DNA of 64,000 nt from Brasilonema sennae CENA114 (GTDB lineage Bacteria > Cyanobacteriota > Cyanobacteriia > Cyanobacteriales > Nostocaceae): positions 4,104,674 to 4,168,673 of the forward strand of contig NZ_CP030118.1 of assembly GCF_006968745.1 (NCBI RefSeq), read 5' to 3'. The notes under the pieces are model-generated. The model did no database searches, had not been told where the DNA came from, and saw only the letters and a list, made by a program, of their open reading frames with translations. Position 1 is the stretch's first letter. Each line of letters starts with the position of its first letter. Made by a program: the position numbers and the translations under genes. Of this stretch, positions 1 to 7,804 are shown piece by piece.

Positions 1-174
1 TATAGATGTTTAGTTATAAAGGAGTCAACTAACAATATCTACAATCAGAGGTTTATCTTTTCCGGAAAATCACAATATTTTTTTTGCAGTAGGTTATAGG
101 CGCGTCTGGTACAGGTTCTAGGAATTGACGCTAAATTAGTGCTGGGTGTTTGAGACTATTTTGAGGATTTAGTT

Positions 175-516
175 ATGCGTCGAATGTCAGTAGCTACTTT
201 TTTCATCCTAGTGCTGAGCGTGTTTTTTACTACTGCAACACGTGCTGAGGAGCATCAACCCTTGACTAGCTTGGTGATGCGCGATCGGGTGATTACCATT
301 CACAATGGTTCAAACGGATTATCGTACACAGTCAGGACTCAAGATGGTGCTGTATTGGATGCTCAACTGAACGAAGCTCAACTACAAGCGAAGTATCCTG
401 ACGTATATGACACTGTTCGTCCAGCAATTGCAAATAGCGAAAAGACTGGTGGCTCAATGATTTGGGGTGGAATTTGGCGTGAAACTCACGCTCCATCTGA
501 TGTTTTACCTAAATAA
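175..516 (+). CDS. Small secreted protein of unknown function
   Basis: 113 residues. The N-terminus has two Arg, a hydrophobic stretch (about residues 7-20) and a likely signal-peptidase site after TRAEE, so it is probably exported. ATG at 184 is an alternative start that gives an equally good signal peptide. The mature part is hydrophilic, with no cysteines and no motif I recognise. A stem-loop follows 17 bases after the stop, which suggests a single-gene transcript. Function unknown. Confidence 0.6.
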   Translation: MRRMSVATFFILVLSVFFTTATRAEEHQPLTSLVMRDRVITIHNGSNGLSYTVRTQDGAVLDAQLNEAQLQAKYPDVYDTVRPAIANSEKTGGSMIWGGIWRETHAPSDVLPK

Positions 517-532
517 CGCCTAACAGGAGTTC

Positions 533-584
533 TGCGTAGATAAGAAAGCTCAGTTGCTTTCTTGGAGCTGGGCTTTACTACGCA
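533..584 (+). terminator. Nested stem-loop downstream of the small secreted gene
   Basis: Two nested inverted repeats: an outer TGCGTAG (533-539) with CTACGCA (578-584), and an inner AAGAAAGC (542-549) with GCTTTCTT (556-563). There is no clear U-tract, so it could be a factor-assisted terminator or a 3' stabilising structure. The rest of 585-763 shows nothing I can name. Confidence 0.35.
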
Positions 585-763
585 AAGAAACTTCTTAGAG
601 TATCACCTTTAAAAAATCCTGATATCGCAACAAAGTCAATCTGAATATCGACGAAGTAGACTAGGTAGACAACTCTTCATCATTTTGTATCAGCTTGTCA
701 TCGAGAAGAAGTTGGCATTACAGGTGCTCTATCGCCCAAGAATAGCTTTACTTCCATCAAGCA

Positions 764-1660
764 ATGCATTATCGATACACACGGCGATTGTTACTAGCTA
801 GCGGGATAGGTTTACTAGCTCTACTATTATCACCACTGATGTTCTACGGCTGGCGGTGTTTTCTGCGTCCCCCCCGCACGGATATGGAGCAAGTCTTGTT
901 TCGTGGAATTGTTTACAAACGTAATGCTCTTTCGACACCACGTCCAGCAATGATCCACATAGTCACCATTGACTTAAAAACACCAGGAGTTAAACCGTTT
1001 GTGACTCCAGGAGAACCAAAACCAAGCGATAGAGAAACAAGCGCACAGAAAACGTCTGATTTTCTGAAAAAATTTAAGCTGCAATTAGCAATCAATACCA
1101 GCTATTTCCATCATTTCTACGAAAAGTCCCCTTGGGATTACTATCCTCGCAGTGGTGATCCTTCCCATCCACTGGGCGAGGCTATCTCCAATGGATATCG
1201 TTATTCGTCACCCGAAGCAAATTTTCCTGTGTTGTGCTTTTCTGTCCAAAATCGTGTTCAAATCTTGAAAAGTAATAAGTGTCCTGAACGAACAGTTCAA
1301 GGTGTTGCAGGGAACCAGCTTTTGGTTTATGACGGTAAGCCAATTAATGAGAGTTCAGAAAAAGATAAGCCGTATCCACGTGTTGCGGCTGCTGTCAATC
1401 GAGAAGGGACAAAACTTTGGCTGATTGCAGTAGACGGGAAACAACCACTTTACAGTGAAGGAATTACAATGGCTGAATTAAGAAAAATTGTCGCCAGTTT
1501 GGGGGTTCATACAGCACTAAATTTAGATGGGGGTGGATCAACAACACTCGTGATGGGAACCAATAATGGTTCAAAGGTGTTAAACGCTCCAATACATACC
1601 AGAATACCAATGCGTCAGCGTCCTGTTGCTAACCATTTGGGATTTTTTGCGGCGGAATGA
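764..1660 (+). CDS. Phosphodiester glycosidase family protein (NAGPA-like, DUF2233)
   Basis: 298 residues. An N-terminal hydrophobic anchor (about residues 9-28) puts the rest outside the cytoplasmic membrane. The domain has the family landmarks: an INTSYF-type motif near residue 110 (AINTSYFHHF), a GNQLLV segment, and near the C-terminus the hallmark LNLDGGGSTTLVM followed by RPVANHLGFF. Relatives cleave N-acetylglucosamine-1-phosphodiester bonds, and bacterial members are usually annotated as exopolysaccharide- or cell-wall-linked. Substrate is unknown. No operon partner is evident; the next small ORF starts 70 bases later. Confidence 0.8.
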   Translation: MHYRYTRRLLLASGIGLLALLLSPLMFYGWRCFLRPPRTDMEQVLFRGIVYKRNALSTPRPAMIHIVTIDLKTPGVKPFVTPGEPKPSDRETSAQKTSDFLKKFKLQLAINTSYFHHFYEKSPWDYYPRSGDPSHPLGEAISNGYRYSSPEANFPVLCFSVQNRVQILKSNKCPERTVQGVAGNQLLVYDGKPINESSEKDKPYPRVAAAVNREGTKLWLIAVDGKQPLYSEGITMAELRKIVASLGVHTALNLDGGGSTTLVMGTNNGSKVLNAPIHTRIPMRQRPVANHLGFFAAE

Positions 1661-1729
1661 GTTCTACACTTTCCTTGTTGCGTTAATGGGAATTCTAATT
1701 GCAAGACACTCCAAATAGAGGAAAGCTTT

Positions 1730-1909
1730 ATGAAAAAAGATTTTGAAGGAATTGATTACACACAAGCGAAAACTTCAGCGCAAGTCGAGAGTGAAAAGCC
1801 AGATTTAGTGCAAACAGACAGGAGTTTTGTTGTCAGAGAAATTGAACACTCCAACAAAGAACAAATCAGATCTATCGATTTAAGCAAACTTGAAGCATTT
1901 AACGAGTGA
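1730..1909 (+). CDS. Small hydrophilic hypothetical protein (59 aa)
   Basis: Starts MKKDFEGIDYTQAK and ends SKLEAFNE. It is preceded by AGAGGAAAGCTTT, a credible Shine-Dalgarno at normal spacing, which is the main support for reality. The protein is charged, has no transmembrane segment or cysteine, and I recognise no family. Region 1910-2144 has no further feature. Confidence 0.45.
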   Translation: MKKDFEGIDYTQAKTSAQVESEKPDLVQTDRSFVVREIEHSNKEQIRSIDLSKLEAFNE

Positions 1910-2144
1910 AAGAGCCTGAACTATTGTAACTGGAAGCTTACGACAACAAACAAGGAAATCGTTACCCCACATCGAAACTACTTGAAAAGTAAGTTTTCAA
2001 ATTTCGTGATCATAAACAAGGAACTCTAAGTTTGAGTGTAATCAGGAAATTTGAAAGTACTCAAAAACAGAATCCAAATTTACCCCCATCTTTCCCATCC
2101 ACAGCTTTGTAGGTAAGGAGAGTGGGGATTTCTTTTGTTTGATA

Positions 2145-3113
2145 TCAAAAGTATGGTTTTGCTATCTCTTGAACTACCGTGAGGAATTGGCGCAGCAAGA
2201 TCGAATCGGTCGGTGCTGGCTGTAACAATGCCTTGAGATCTGCCCGTCGCCACACCACCGCAATTGCCCTTGCAAACGGGGTGTCTTGAAGTTCTCGGTA
2301 CACCACTCCTTGACGTTGAAGCGTTTGCACGTTGTCCGGTAGAATCGAGACGCCTACACCTGCCGCTACTAAGCTAAGGTTGATCACCATCCAAGTGGCT
2401 TTGACGGTTTCCAGCAATATTGGCTTGAATCCCCGAAGCTCAAATTGCGATAAGACGACTTCGTAGGAGGGCACTGCATCAAGTGGTGGCAAAATGAGCG
2501 GTTCGTGCTTGAGTGCTTCAAGTGGAATGTACTCAAGCGCAGCAAGCGGATGATGTTCTGGTAATGCAACCACAAAGGACTCTTGCACAATCGGGAGAAA
2601 GTTCACAGTTGAATCATCTGAGTAAGGATTGGGCAGATGTTCAAATCCAACGTCGATCGAGCCATCCCGTAGTCCTTGCATCATTTCCTCAATCGTCATC
2701 GTTCGCAGTTCCAATTCCACATTCGGATAACGATCGCGAAAGGTTTTGAGAATGTCGGGAAGTAAACTATTTGCGATCGCAGTGTTCACCACCACTACCA
2801 GCTTGCCAATTTCGCCACGACTCGCTTCCTGTGCGCGTGTCACCGCCTGTTCGAGCGCAGTAGTGGCAATTGTTAGTTCGGCGAGAAACACTTTTCCCGC
2901 CGTCGTCAACACTGGAGGGCGACGAGTGCGATCAAACAGTTCTACGCTCAACGCTGCTTCCAATGCTGCGATCGTCTTGCTGAGGTAAGACTGTTCCACA
3001 TTCAGGCGTTCAGCCGCTTTGCTAAAGCTCTTTTTCTCGCCCGTTTCGGCAACAAGCTCCATAAAATAATGTAGCTGTCGCATTTCAAGCTGATTCCAAG
3101 ATCGGAGGGACAT
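2145..3113 (-). CDS. LysR family transcriptional regulator
   Basis: 322 residues with the standard layout. An N-terminal winged helix-turn-helix (about residues 11-70) contains SFSKAAERLNVEQSYLSKTI and the following LFDRTRR. A linker helix leads to a periplasmic-binding-protein-like effector domain (about 100-310), including GVGVSILPDN near the end. The Met at 3083 (MRQLHYFMEL) is a typical LysR start and may be the true one; neither start has a strong RBS. It is transcribed away from the TenA/PqqC-like gene at 3235, the usual arrangement for a LysR regulator and its target. Two palindromes in the shared promoter support that. The effector is unknown. Confidence 0.9.
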   Translation of the reverse strand: MSLRSWNQLEMRQLHYFMELVAETGEKKSFSKAAERLNVEQSYLSKTIAALEAALSVELFDRTRRPPVLTTAGKVFLAELTIATTALEQAVTRAQEASRGEIGKLVVVVNTAIANSLLPDILKTFRDRYPNVELELRTMTIEEMMQGLRDGSIDVGFEHLPNPYSDDSTVNFLPIVQESFVVALPEHHPLAALEYIPLEALKHEPLILPPLDAVPSYEVVLSQFELRGFKPILLETVKATWMVINLSLVAAGVGVSILPDNVQTLQRQGVVYRELQDTPFARAIAVVWRRADLKALLQPAPTDSILLRQFLTVVQEIAKPYF

Positions 3114-3123
3114 TGCACATAAA

Positions 3124-3179
3124 TAGTATGATTAAAATGTCATACTAAGATAATCAAAATCCTCTTACTATCATAGTAA
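3124..3179. promoter_or_regulatory. Two palindromes in the divergent LysR promoter region
   Basis: First site: TAGTATGA (3124-3131) and TCATACTA (3140-3147), a perfect 8-base inverted repeat with an 8-base spacer. Second site: TTACTAT (3165-3171), C, ATAGTAA (3173-3179). Both carry the same ACTAT/ATAGT-like half-sites. They sit between the LysR start and the divergent gene, where LysR proteins normally bind as recall and activation sites. Binding is inferred from position and symmetry. Confidence 0.55.
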
Positions 3180-3234
3180 TAATCTTTTAAGCTTGCTTTC
3201 ATGAAACCATTACTTGCAACTAGGAGAAAGTTTT

Positions 3235-4005
3235 ATGAAAGAGCCGGCGATCACTCTGACTTCTAGCCGCTTAAATCGAGACATCGAACTACCGCCTGCG
3301 GTGAAAGCGCAAGAAGCAGCAATCAGTTCTCGAACAGTCGCTTATTGTGACGAAGTCCTTAATCGCAGCCGTTTTTTTTGCCTGCTCAAAGATTACGCCA
3401 TTACTCCAGCAATGATGCAATATGCCTTTCTCCAGTATTATTTTTGGCGCGATCAGCTGCATCAGTGGTTTGGCTTGTGCATCGTTAAAGCTGGTAGTTG
3501 CACTGATCCAGATCACAAATCTGCCATTATGTCTCTAGCAGATCACACCTTTACAGATTTGCAAGACGATCATAGTGAGATGTATGTGGAATTTCTTCAC
3601 GAGCTTGGATTGAGTGATACTGAAATTGTGGCAGCGAGGCGAAGTGCTGCAACTACATCGTATGAACGTTCATTTTTCGATGAATTCGGCTACGGAACCG
3701 ACAACTTTTACGAAGCCCTAGCAGCGCTGAGTGCTAGGGAACTATGCGTGTCAATCCGAAATGCCAGACTTCTTCAATCTTACTTTGATGCTCGTGGCAT
3801 GAAACACCCGACTTGGTTGAGCTTACACGCGGAATTAGAGGTGAATCATTTCCAAGATTCTATTCGTCCAGTGCTGACTCGTTATGAGGGGGATTCAGTC
3901 AAACTGAGTAGCGTAATCAAAGCCGTCGAGCGTGGGATTGATCGACACGTACAATATTTCGAGGATCTGCTGCTTGAGTACGAATCCCAAGCCAATGCTG
4001 TTTAG
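3235..4005 (+). CDS. TenA/PqqC/CADD-like heme-oxygenase-fold protein
   Basis: 256 residues from ATG 3235, chosen because AGGAG lies about 9 bases upstream; an in-frame ATG at 3214 has no RBS. The protein is all-helical and matches the HDO/TenA-PqqC superfamily. Candidate metal or ligand residues are in DQLHQWFGL, DDHSEMYVEF, HAELEVNHFQDS and IDRHVQYFEDL. Family members include PqqC, TenA thiaminase, the chlamydial CADD protein and non-heme di-iron oxygenases. A CADD-like protein is known in Nostoc, which fits the host. Which reaction this one catalyses cannot be told. It is probably regulated by the divergent LysR gene. Confidence 0.7.
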   Translation: MKEPAITLTSSRLNRDIELPPAVKAQEAAISSRTVAYCDEVLNRSRFFCLLKDYAITPAMMQYAFLQYYFWRDQLHQWFGLCIVKAGSCTDPDHKSAIMSLADHTFTDLQDDHSEMYVEFLHELGLSDTEIVAARRSAATTSYERSFFDEFGYGTDNFYEALAALSARELCVSIRNARLLQSYFDARGMKHPTWLSLHAELEVNHFQDSIRPVLTRYEGDSVKLSSVIKAVERGIDRHVQYFEDLLLEYESQANAV

Positions 4006-4039
4006 GACACTACTCATTTATGTAAGTGGATTTTGACGA

Positions 4040-4152
4040 TATAGCAGTCCTAAATGATTCGTGAAACTCTCTTTTATTCTCCTCTGCGTCCTCTGCGTCT
4101 CTGCGGTTAATTCAATCAAAGCCTTTTTCACAAATCAAATAAGATTGCTATA
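4040..4152. mobile_element. MITE-like element with TATAGCA inverted ends
   Basis: 113 bases bounded by imperfect inverted repeats: TATAGCAGTCCTAAATGATT at the left and the complement of AATCAAATAAGATTGCTATA at the right, extending into GTGAAA on both sides. The interior contains the CTCTGCGTCCTCTGCGTCTC repeat common in cyanobacteria. The TA ends suggest mobilisation by an IS630/Tc1-type transposase (inference). Half-copies of the same end occur near 7534 and at 21087-21116. Confidence 0.6.
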
Positions 4153-4276
4153 GTAAAACGGATTTTCACGTCTGTAAGCGATCGCTTCATCCACAGACTA
4201 CTGCAAGAACATTTTGCCGCAAAAGACTTCGCTATAATCCCGTTATAAAAATAGACAATAACAAGCATACGGCATT

Positions 4277-5268
4277 TTGCCGTATAGAATAATGAAGTGT
4301 GGATTAAGGAATCCCAGAAGAACATACCCCAGTATTCAAAAATATAAAAAAAAGTCTAAATTCAAGGCAGCAAATCCAGTTGATGAGTTGGTGCAACAAG
4401 TGCGATCGCGCTGTTGTGAGAAACTTCAAAATCTGTACAGTAAAATTCAATTGTTGAATCGCCAGCAAATCGATGTAGATATACTTTACGTCGATGTCTA
4501 CGTGCTAGAAAAGTTAACCAGCGAATCATATGCAACTATCCCTAGTTTAATCGAAAGTTTAAACTTACGGGATGACTTTGACCGATTGGGGCTAAGCAAA
4601 AGAGGAAAGCGATCGCCTGGTTTAGATGCAGCTACACAATACTCCAGGTTGATGGTGTTAGGGAAACCGGGTTCAGGTAAAAGCACTTTCTTACGACATT
4701 TAGCAGTAGCTAATTGCAAAAGGGAGTTTTTAGAGAATTATATCCCAGTTTTTATTGAACTAAGATTTATTGCAAATGTCAGCGAGTTTCACTTGCCAAA
4801 CTACATTCATCAAGAATTTGGACTAGCAGATAAAAGGCAAACGGAAGAAATTTTGCAGCAAGGCAAGGTTTTGATTTTCTTGGATAGATTGGATGAAATA
4901 TCCACCCAGCTTCGACGAAAAATACAAGACCAAATTATTTCATTTTCTAGATATTATTATAAAAACCGTTTTGTTATTACTTGTAGAACGCAGACAAGCG
5001 AGTATATATTACCGGGATTTGAGTACGTCGAAGTAGCAGATTTTAACCCACGGCAAGTCGAATATTTTGTCCAAAACTGGTTTTTTGCATTGGCTGAAAC
5101 ACAACAACAAGGAATAGAATTGACGGAAAAGTTACAAAGTTGAGATTACCTGAAAATAAGCAAACAGCAGACTTAGCGGTTACTCCTATTTTCTTGAGCT
5201 TAACTTGCTACAGAAAAACAAACGGAAGTTTTCAAACGTTACCATACACTCAACTGGATCATACTTGA
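4277..5268 (+). pseudogene. NACHT-domain STAND NTPase, frameshifted and truncated
   Basis: The first frame (4277-5143, 288 codons) has an N-terminal helical region, then a NACHT NTPase with P-loop LGKPGSGKST, a Walker B-like KVLIFLDRLDEI and FVITCRTQ, ending in the DFNPRQVEYFVQNW segment that follows NACHT domains. After EKLQ it stops at 5141. The family sequence clearly resumes in the -1-shifted frame from about 5137 (LRLPENKQTADLAVTPIFL) and stops again at 5266. A further NACHT-tail-like stretch (about 5290-5400) is also broken, and the C-terminal sensor repeats are absent. In relatives the NACHT ATPase is the switch of an NLR-like sensor, sometimes antiviral. This copy is almost certainly dead unless frameshifting rescues it. 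Confidence 0.75.
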
Positions 5269-5388
5269 TTGTTTGAATAGTGGTTGCAATGTTAGCCAGG
5301 AAGTCAAGCAGGAAATACAGGATACTTTACTATTACCAATCGCCGAAATCGAAAAACGCAAACAATTTGCTTCGCTACAAACAGACGC

Positions 5389-5823
5389 TCAAGACGGCAC
5401 TTGCACTCGTTGAGCTAAATCTTGTCCAAGCCGAGTGAAGTGGCTTGGATTCAGCGTGAGTAGTATATCAACCTCAGCTTTGAGAGCAGCTTGAGCAATT
5501 AGCGCATCAAAAATTCCGCCACCCGGAAGATTTAGCCTAACCATACAGGCAATCGCTTGTTGGTAATCATCAGCAGTGAGCGGAATTGCTTCAAACAAAT
5601 GGAGGTTCTCATTGATCAACCGTTGGGCGATCACGGGAGAAATTGGCGGTTTTACAGGTAAGCGAGTCAGAACGGAATAGAGTTCAGCAAGGGTATGGGT
5701 TGAGAGGTAGCCATCAATTTCCTTTTCTTGTACCCCTTGCAACCACGGTAGACAAACACCATGTCGAGGATGGCTTACTTCAAACGCTGCTACTAATACA
5801 GATGTGTCAAACAGGGCTTTCAT
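5389..5823 (-). CDS. VapC-like PIN-domain ribonuclease toxin
   Basis: 144 residues. PIN acidic residues are visible: LFDTSVLVAAFE at the N-terminus (first Asp), LAELYSVLTRLP (Glu near 47), GGGIFDALIAQAAL (Asp near 101), and the ILLTLNPSHF strand near the end. PIN toxins are Mg-dependent RNases that cut tRNA or mRNA and are held inactive by the partner antitoxin. The start overlaps the end of the upstream antitoxin gene by 17 bases, the usual translationally coupled TA layout. The target RNA is unknown. Its 3' end runs into the decayed NACHT region. Confidence 0.85.
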   Translation of the reverse strand: MKALFDTSVLVAAFEVSHPRHGVCLPWLQGVQEKEIDGYLSTHTLAELYSVLTRLPVKPPISPVIAQRLINENLHLFEAIPLTADDYQQAIACMVRLNLPGGGIFDALIAQAALKAEVDILLTLNPSHFTRLGQDLAQRVQVPS

Positions 5824-6073
5824 AATCTGCGATTAAGCCACTGAGTCGTTCTTCTCGCATTTGATTAACAGAGGTTTCCAGATTGCCAATTGGGGTGGAT
5901 TGAACGACTAAGGCAGTTCCAACCCGGTATACCTGGGGTTCAGCATTCAGTAAATTTTCAATCGCGGCTTTCAAAAACGCTTCAGGTGTCATGCCCTGTG
6001 CTGCGGCTTGAGCTATCAAACGATCTTCAATTTCTGGAGCTAATTCAAGGGTAATTGTCATAGAATCATCCAA
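5807..6073 (-). CDS. VapB-like antitoxin
   Basis: 88 residues. The N-terminal half (ITLELAPEIEDRLIAQAAAQ, then GMTPEAFLKAAIENLL) looks like a ribbon-helix-helix DNA-binding segment. The C-terminal tail is less ordered and probably wraps the toxin. ATG at 6061 (MTITLELAPE) is an equally plausible start. Such antitoxins repress their own operon with the toxin bound. It lies directly upstream of, and overlaps, the PIN toxin. Confidence 0.75.
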   Translation of the reverse strand: MDDSMTITLELAPEIEDRLIAQAAAQGMTPEAFLKAAIENLLNAEPQVYRVGTALVVQSTPIGNLETSVNQMREERLSGLIADYESPV

Positions 6074-6144
6074 TCTCCATCGATTTAGAAAAACCGAGTC
6101 TTTGCTTAACCTCTTCCCAGTTTGTTTCTATGTTCCTATTGTAG

Positions 6145-6165
6145 GGGCACAGCAATGCTGTGCCC
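6145..6165. repeat. Perfect short palindrome
   Basis: GGGCACAGCA and TGCTGTGCCC flank a single A. It lies between the aminotransferase 3' end and the antitoxin start. There is no U-tract, so it is more likely a dispersed cyanobacterial palindrome than an intrinsic terminator. Confidence 0.5.
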
Positions 6166-6243
6166 TCATACTTTACTTTATAAATTAAGCGATCGCAGTT
6201 GTTGAAAAAGCATCGTTGTCTGCAGATGCTGGGCAATTATGAA

Positions 6244-7395
6244 CTACCGCTGCTCATGCAAAACCTGTTGCAGTGCTTCTAAAAGTCGATCAACACTTTC
6301 CTTACGACTGTTGAAGCCCATGAGTCCAACGCGCCAAACTTGACCTGCGAGTTCGCCAAGACCACCCCCAACTTCGATATTATGTTCATTGAGCAACTGC
6401 CGTGCAACTGCTTTACCATCTACTCCTTGTGGAATCCGGACGGTGGTGAGAGTGGGTAATCGGAACTGTTTGTCAACGTGCAAACTCAGTCCAAAGTTCT
6501 CTAACCTCTCCCAAAGATACTCTACGTTCTTTTGATGGCGTTGCCAAGAATTTTCTATTCCCTCTTCGGCAATCAAGCGCAGTGCTTCTCGCAGAGCGTA
6601 GTATAAGTTAATGGGCGCTGTATGATGATAGGTGCGTTCTTCGCCCCAATACTTGCTCAACAACGTCATATCCAAATACCAGTTCGCTACCTTGGTTTGA
6701 CGCCGATGCAATTTCTCGATCGCACGAGGACCTAACGTCAATGGCGAAGCACCAGGAGGACAACCCAACCCTTTCTGGCTACAGCTATAAGCTACATCAA
6801 CTCCCCATTCATCCAAAAGCAAAGGAACTCCACCTAAACTGGTGACAGTATCTATCAACAGCAAACAGCCGAATTCACGACACAACTCACCAACTCCTTC
6901 GAGTGGTTGACGTGCTCCTGTGGAGGTTTCTGCATGGACAAGAGCTAAAATAGCTGGACGATGAGTTTGTAGGGCAGTTCGCAACTCATCCAGCGAGAAG
7001 ACTTGTCCCCAAGGTTTTGTGATGGTTCGGACATCGGCATCATATCGAGAAGCCATCTCAACTAAGCGATTGCCAAAATACCCAGCAACACCAATCAAAA
7101 CTACATCTGTTGGTTCTATTGTATTGGCGATCGCCGCTTCCATTGCTGCTGATCCTGTGCCGCTGATTGCGATCGTCCACTGATTTTTGGTTTGCCACAC
7201 GTAGCGTAGCAAAGACTGAATTTCATCCATCAGCTCCAGAAAAGCTGGATCAAGATGCCCAACTGGGGGAGTATTCATTGCTTCCAGAACTGTGGGATGG
7301 GCATTTGAGGGTCCTGGTCCCAACAGTAGGCGGGATGGTATCGTCAGGGGTGAAAGTTGTAACCGCTCGTTGTTGTCGATAGAGAGTGTTTGCAT
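6244..7395 (-). CDS. Class V PLP aminotransferase (alanine/serine-glyoxylate aminotransferase family)
   Basis: 383 residues, the usual family length. Landmarks are the N-terminal LLGPGPSNAHPTVLEAMNTP, the substrate-loop region GHLDPAFLELMDEI, ISGTGSAAMEAAI around the cofactor phosphate, the LLIDTVTSLGGVPL strand with the PLP-ring Asp, and the Schiff-base lysine in YSCSQKGLGCPPG (about residue 204). Family members transaminate glyoxylate to glycine using alanine or serine. In oxygenic phototrophs this supports photorespiratory glyoxylate disposal. Older cyanobacterial annotations call some homologues a soluble hydrogenase small subunit, which is misleading. No operon partner. Confidence 0.88.
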   Translation of the reverse strand: MQTLSIDNNERLQLSPLTIPSRLLLGPGPSNAHPTVLEAMNTPPVGHLDPAFLELMDEIQSLLRYVWQTKNQWTIAISGTGSAAMEAAIANTIEPTDVVLIGVAGYFGNRLVEMASRYDADVRTITKPWGQVFSLDELRTALQTHRPAILALVHAETSTGARQPLEGVGELCREFGCLLLIDTVTSLGGVPLLLDEWGVDVAYSCSQKGLGCPPGASPLTLGPRAIEKLHRRQTKVANWYLDMTLLSKYWGEERTYHHTAPINLYYALREALRLIAEEGIENSWQRHQKNVEYLWERLENFGLSLHVDKQFRLPTLTTVRIPQGVDGKAVARQLLNEHNIEVGGGLGELAGQVWRVGLMGFNSRKESVDRLLEALQQVLHEQR

Positions 7396-7804
7396 AATTA
7401 TTTTTTCTACAGAACTCCGTACAGTTTATGTTAAGCGTTCGGGTGTTGCCTGCGATGCACTGAGCTTGTCGAAGTGTTCCCTCTTCCCTCTTCCCTAGCG
7501 AGACTAGTAACTTCATAAACCAAACCAGATTCCTATAGCAGATTTGATTTGTTGGCTTGACATAACATTCAAATTACGTTAACGATTCTCAAAACTCAGT
7601 TTATTTGTTGTTACCCAAATTGCTCTTGTGCGAGTGGTTCATCCAATTGGGTGAATGCGAAATTAAACTGAAAAATATAACCTGAAAGAAGAACAAGTTC
7701 GGAAAATTTTGTTTGGCTGGTATCCAAATACAGGAAAAACCGCCAAAGAGCCGATAATGGACTTGCGTGATACATTTATTACTTGATGATAAAAAGGTCA
7801 GAGT
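7396..7804. other. Intergenic region with repeat fragments
   Basis: No gene seen. 7451-7482 carries TGCGATGCACTGAGCTTGTC plus GAAGTGTTCCCT. The same 32-base sequence is inserted inside the giant kinase gene at 36666-36697, and its first 17 bases recur at 29870. Around 7534-7553 is one end of the TATAGCA MITE family. The rest is AT-rich and probably carries the promoters of the two flanking divergent genes. Confidence 0.5.

Noticed and set aside
4128-4325. Minus-strand 65-codon ORF
   Set aside because: It overlaps a MITE end and the NACHT start, has no RBS and no recognisable family.
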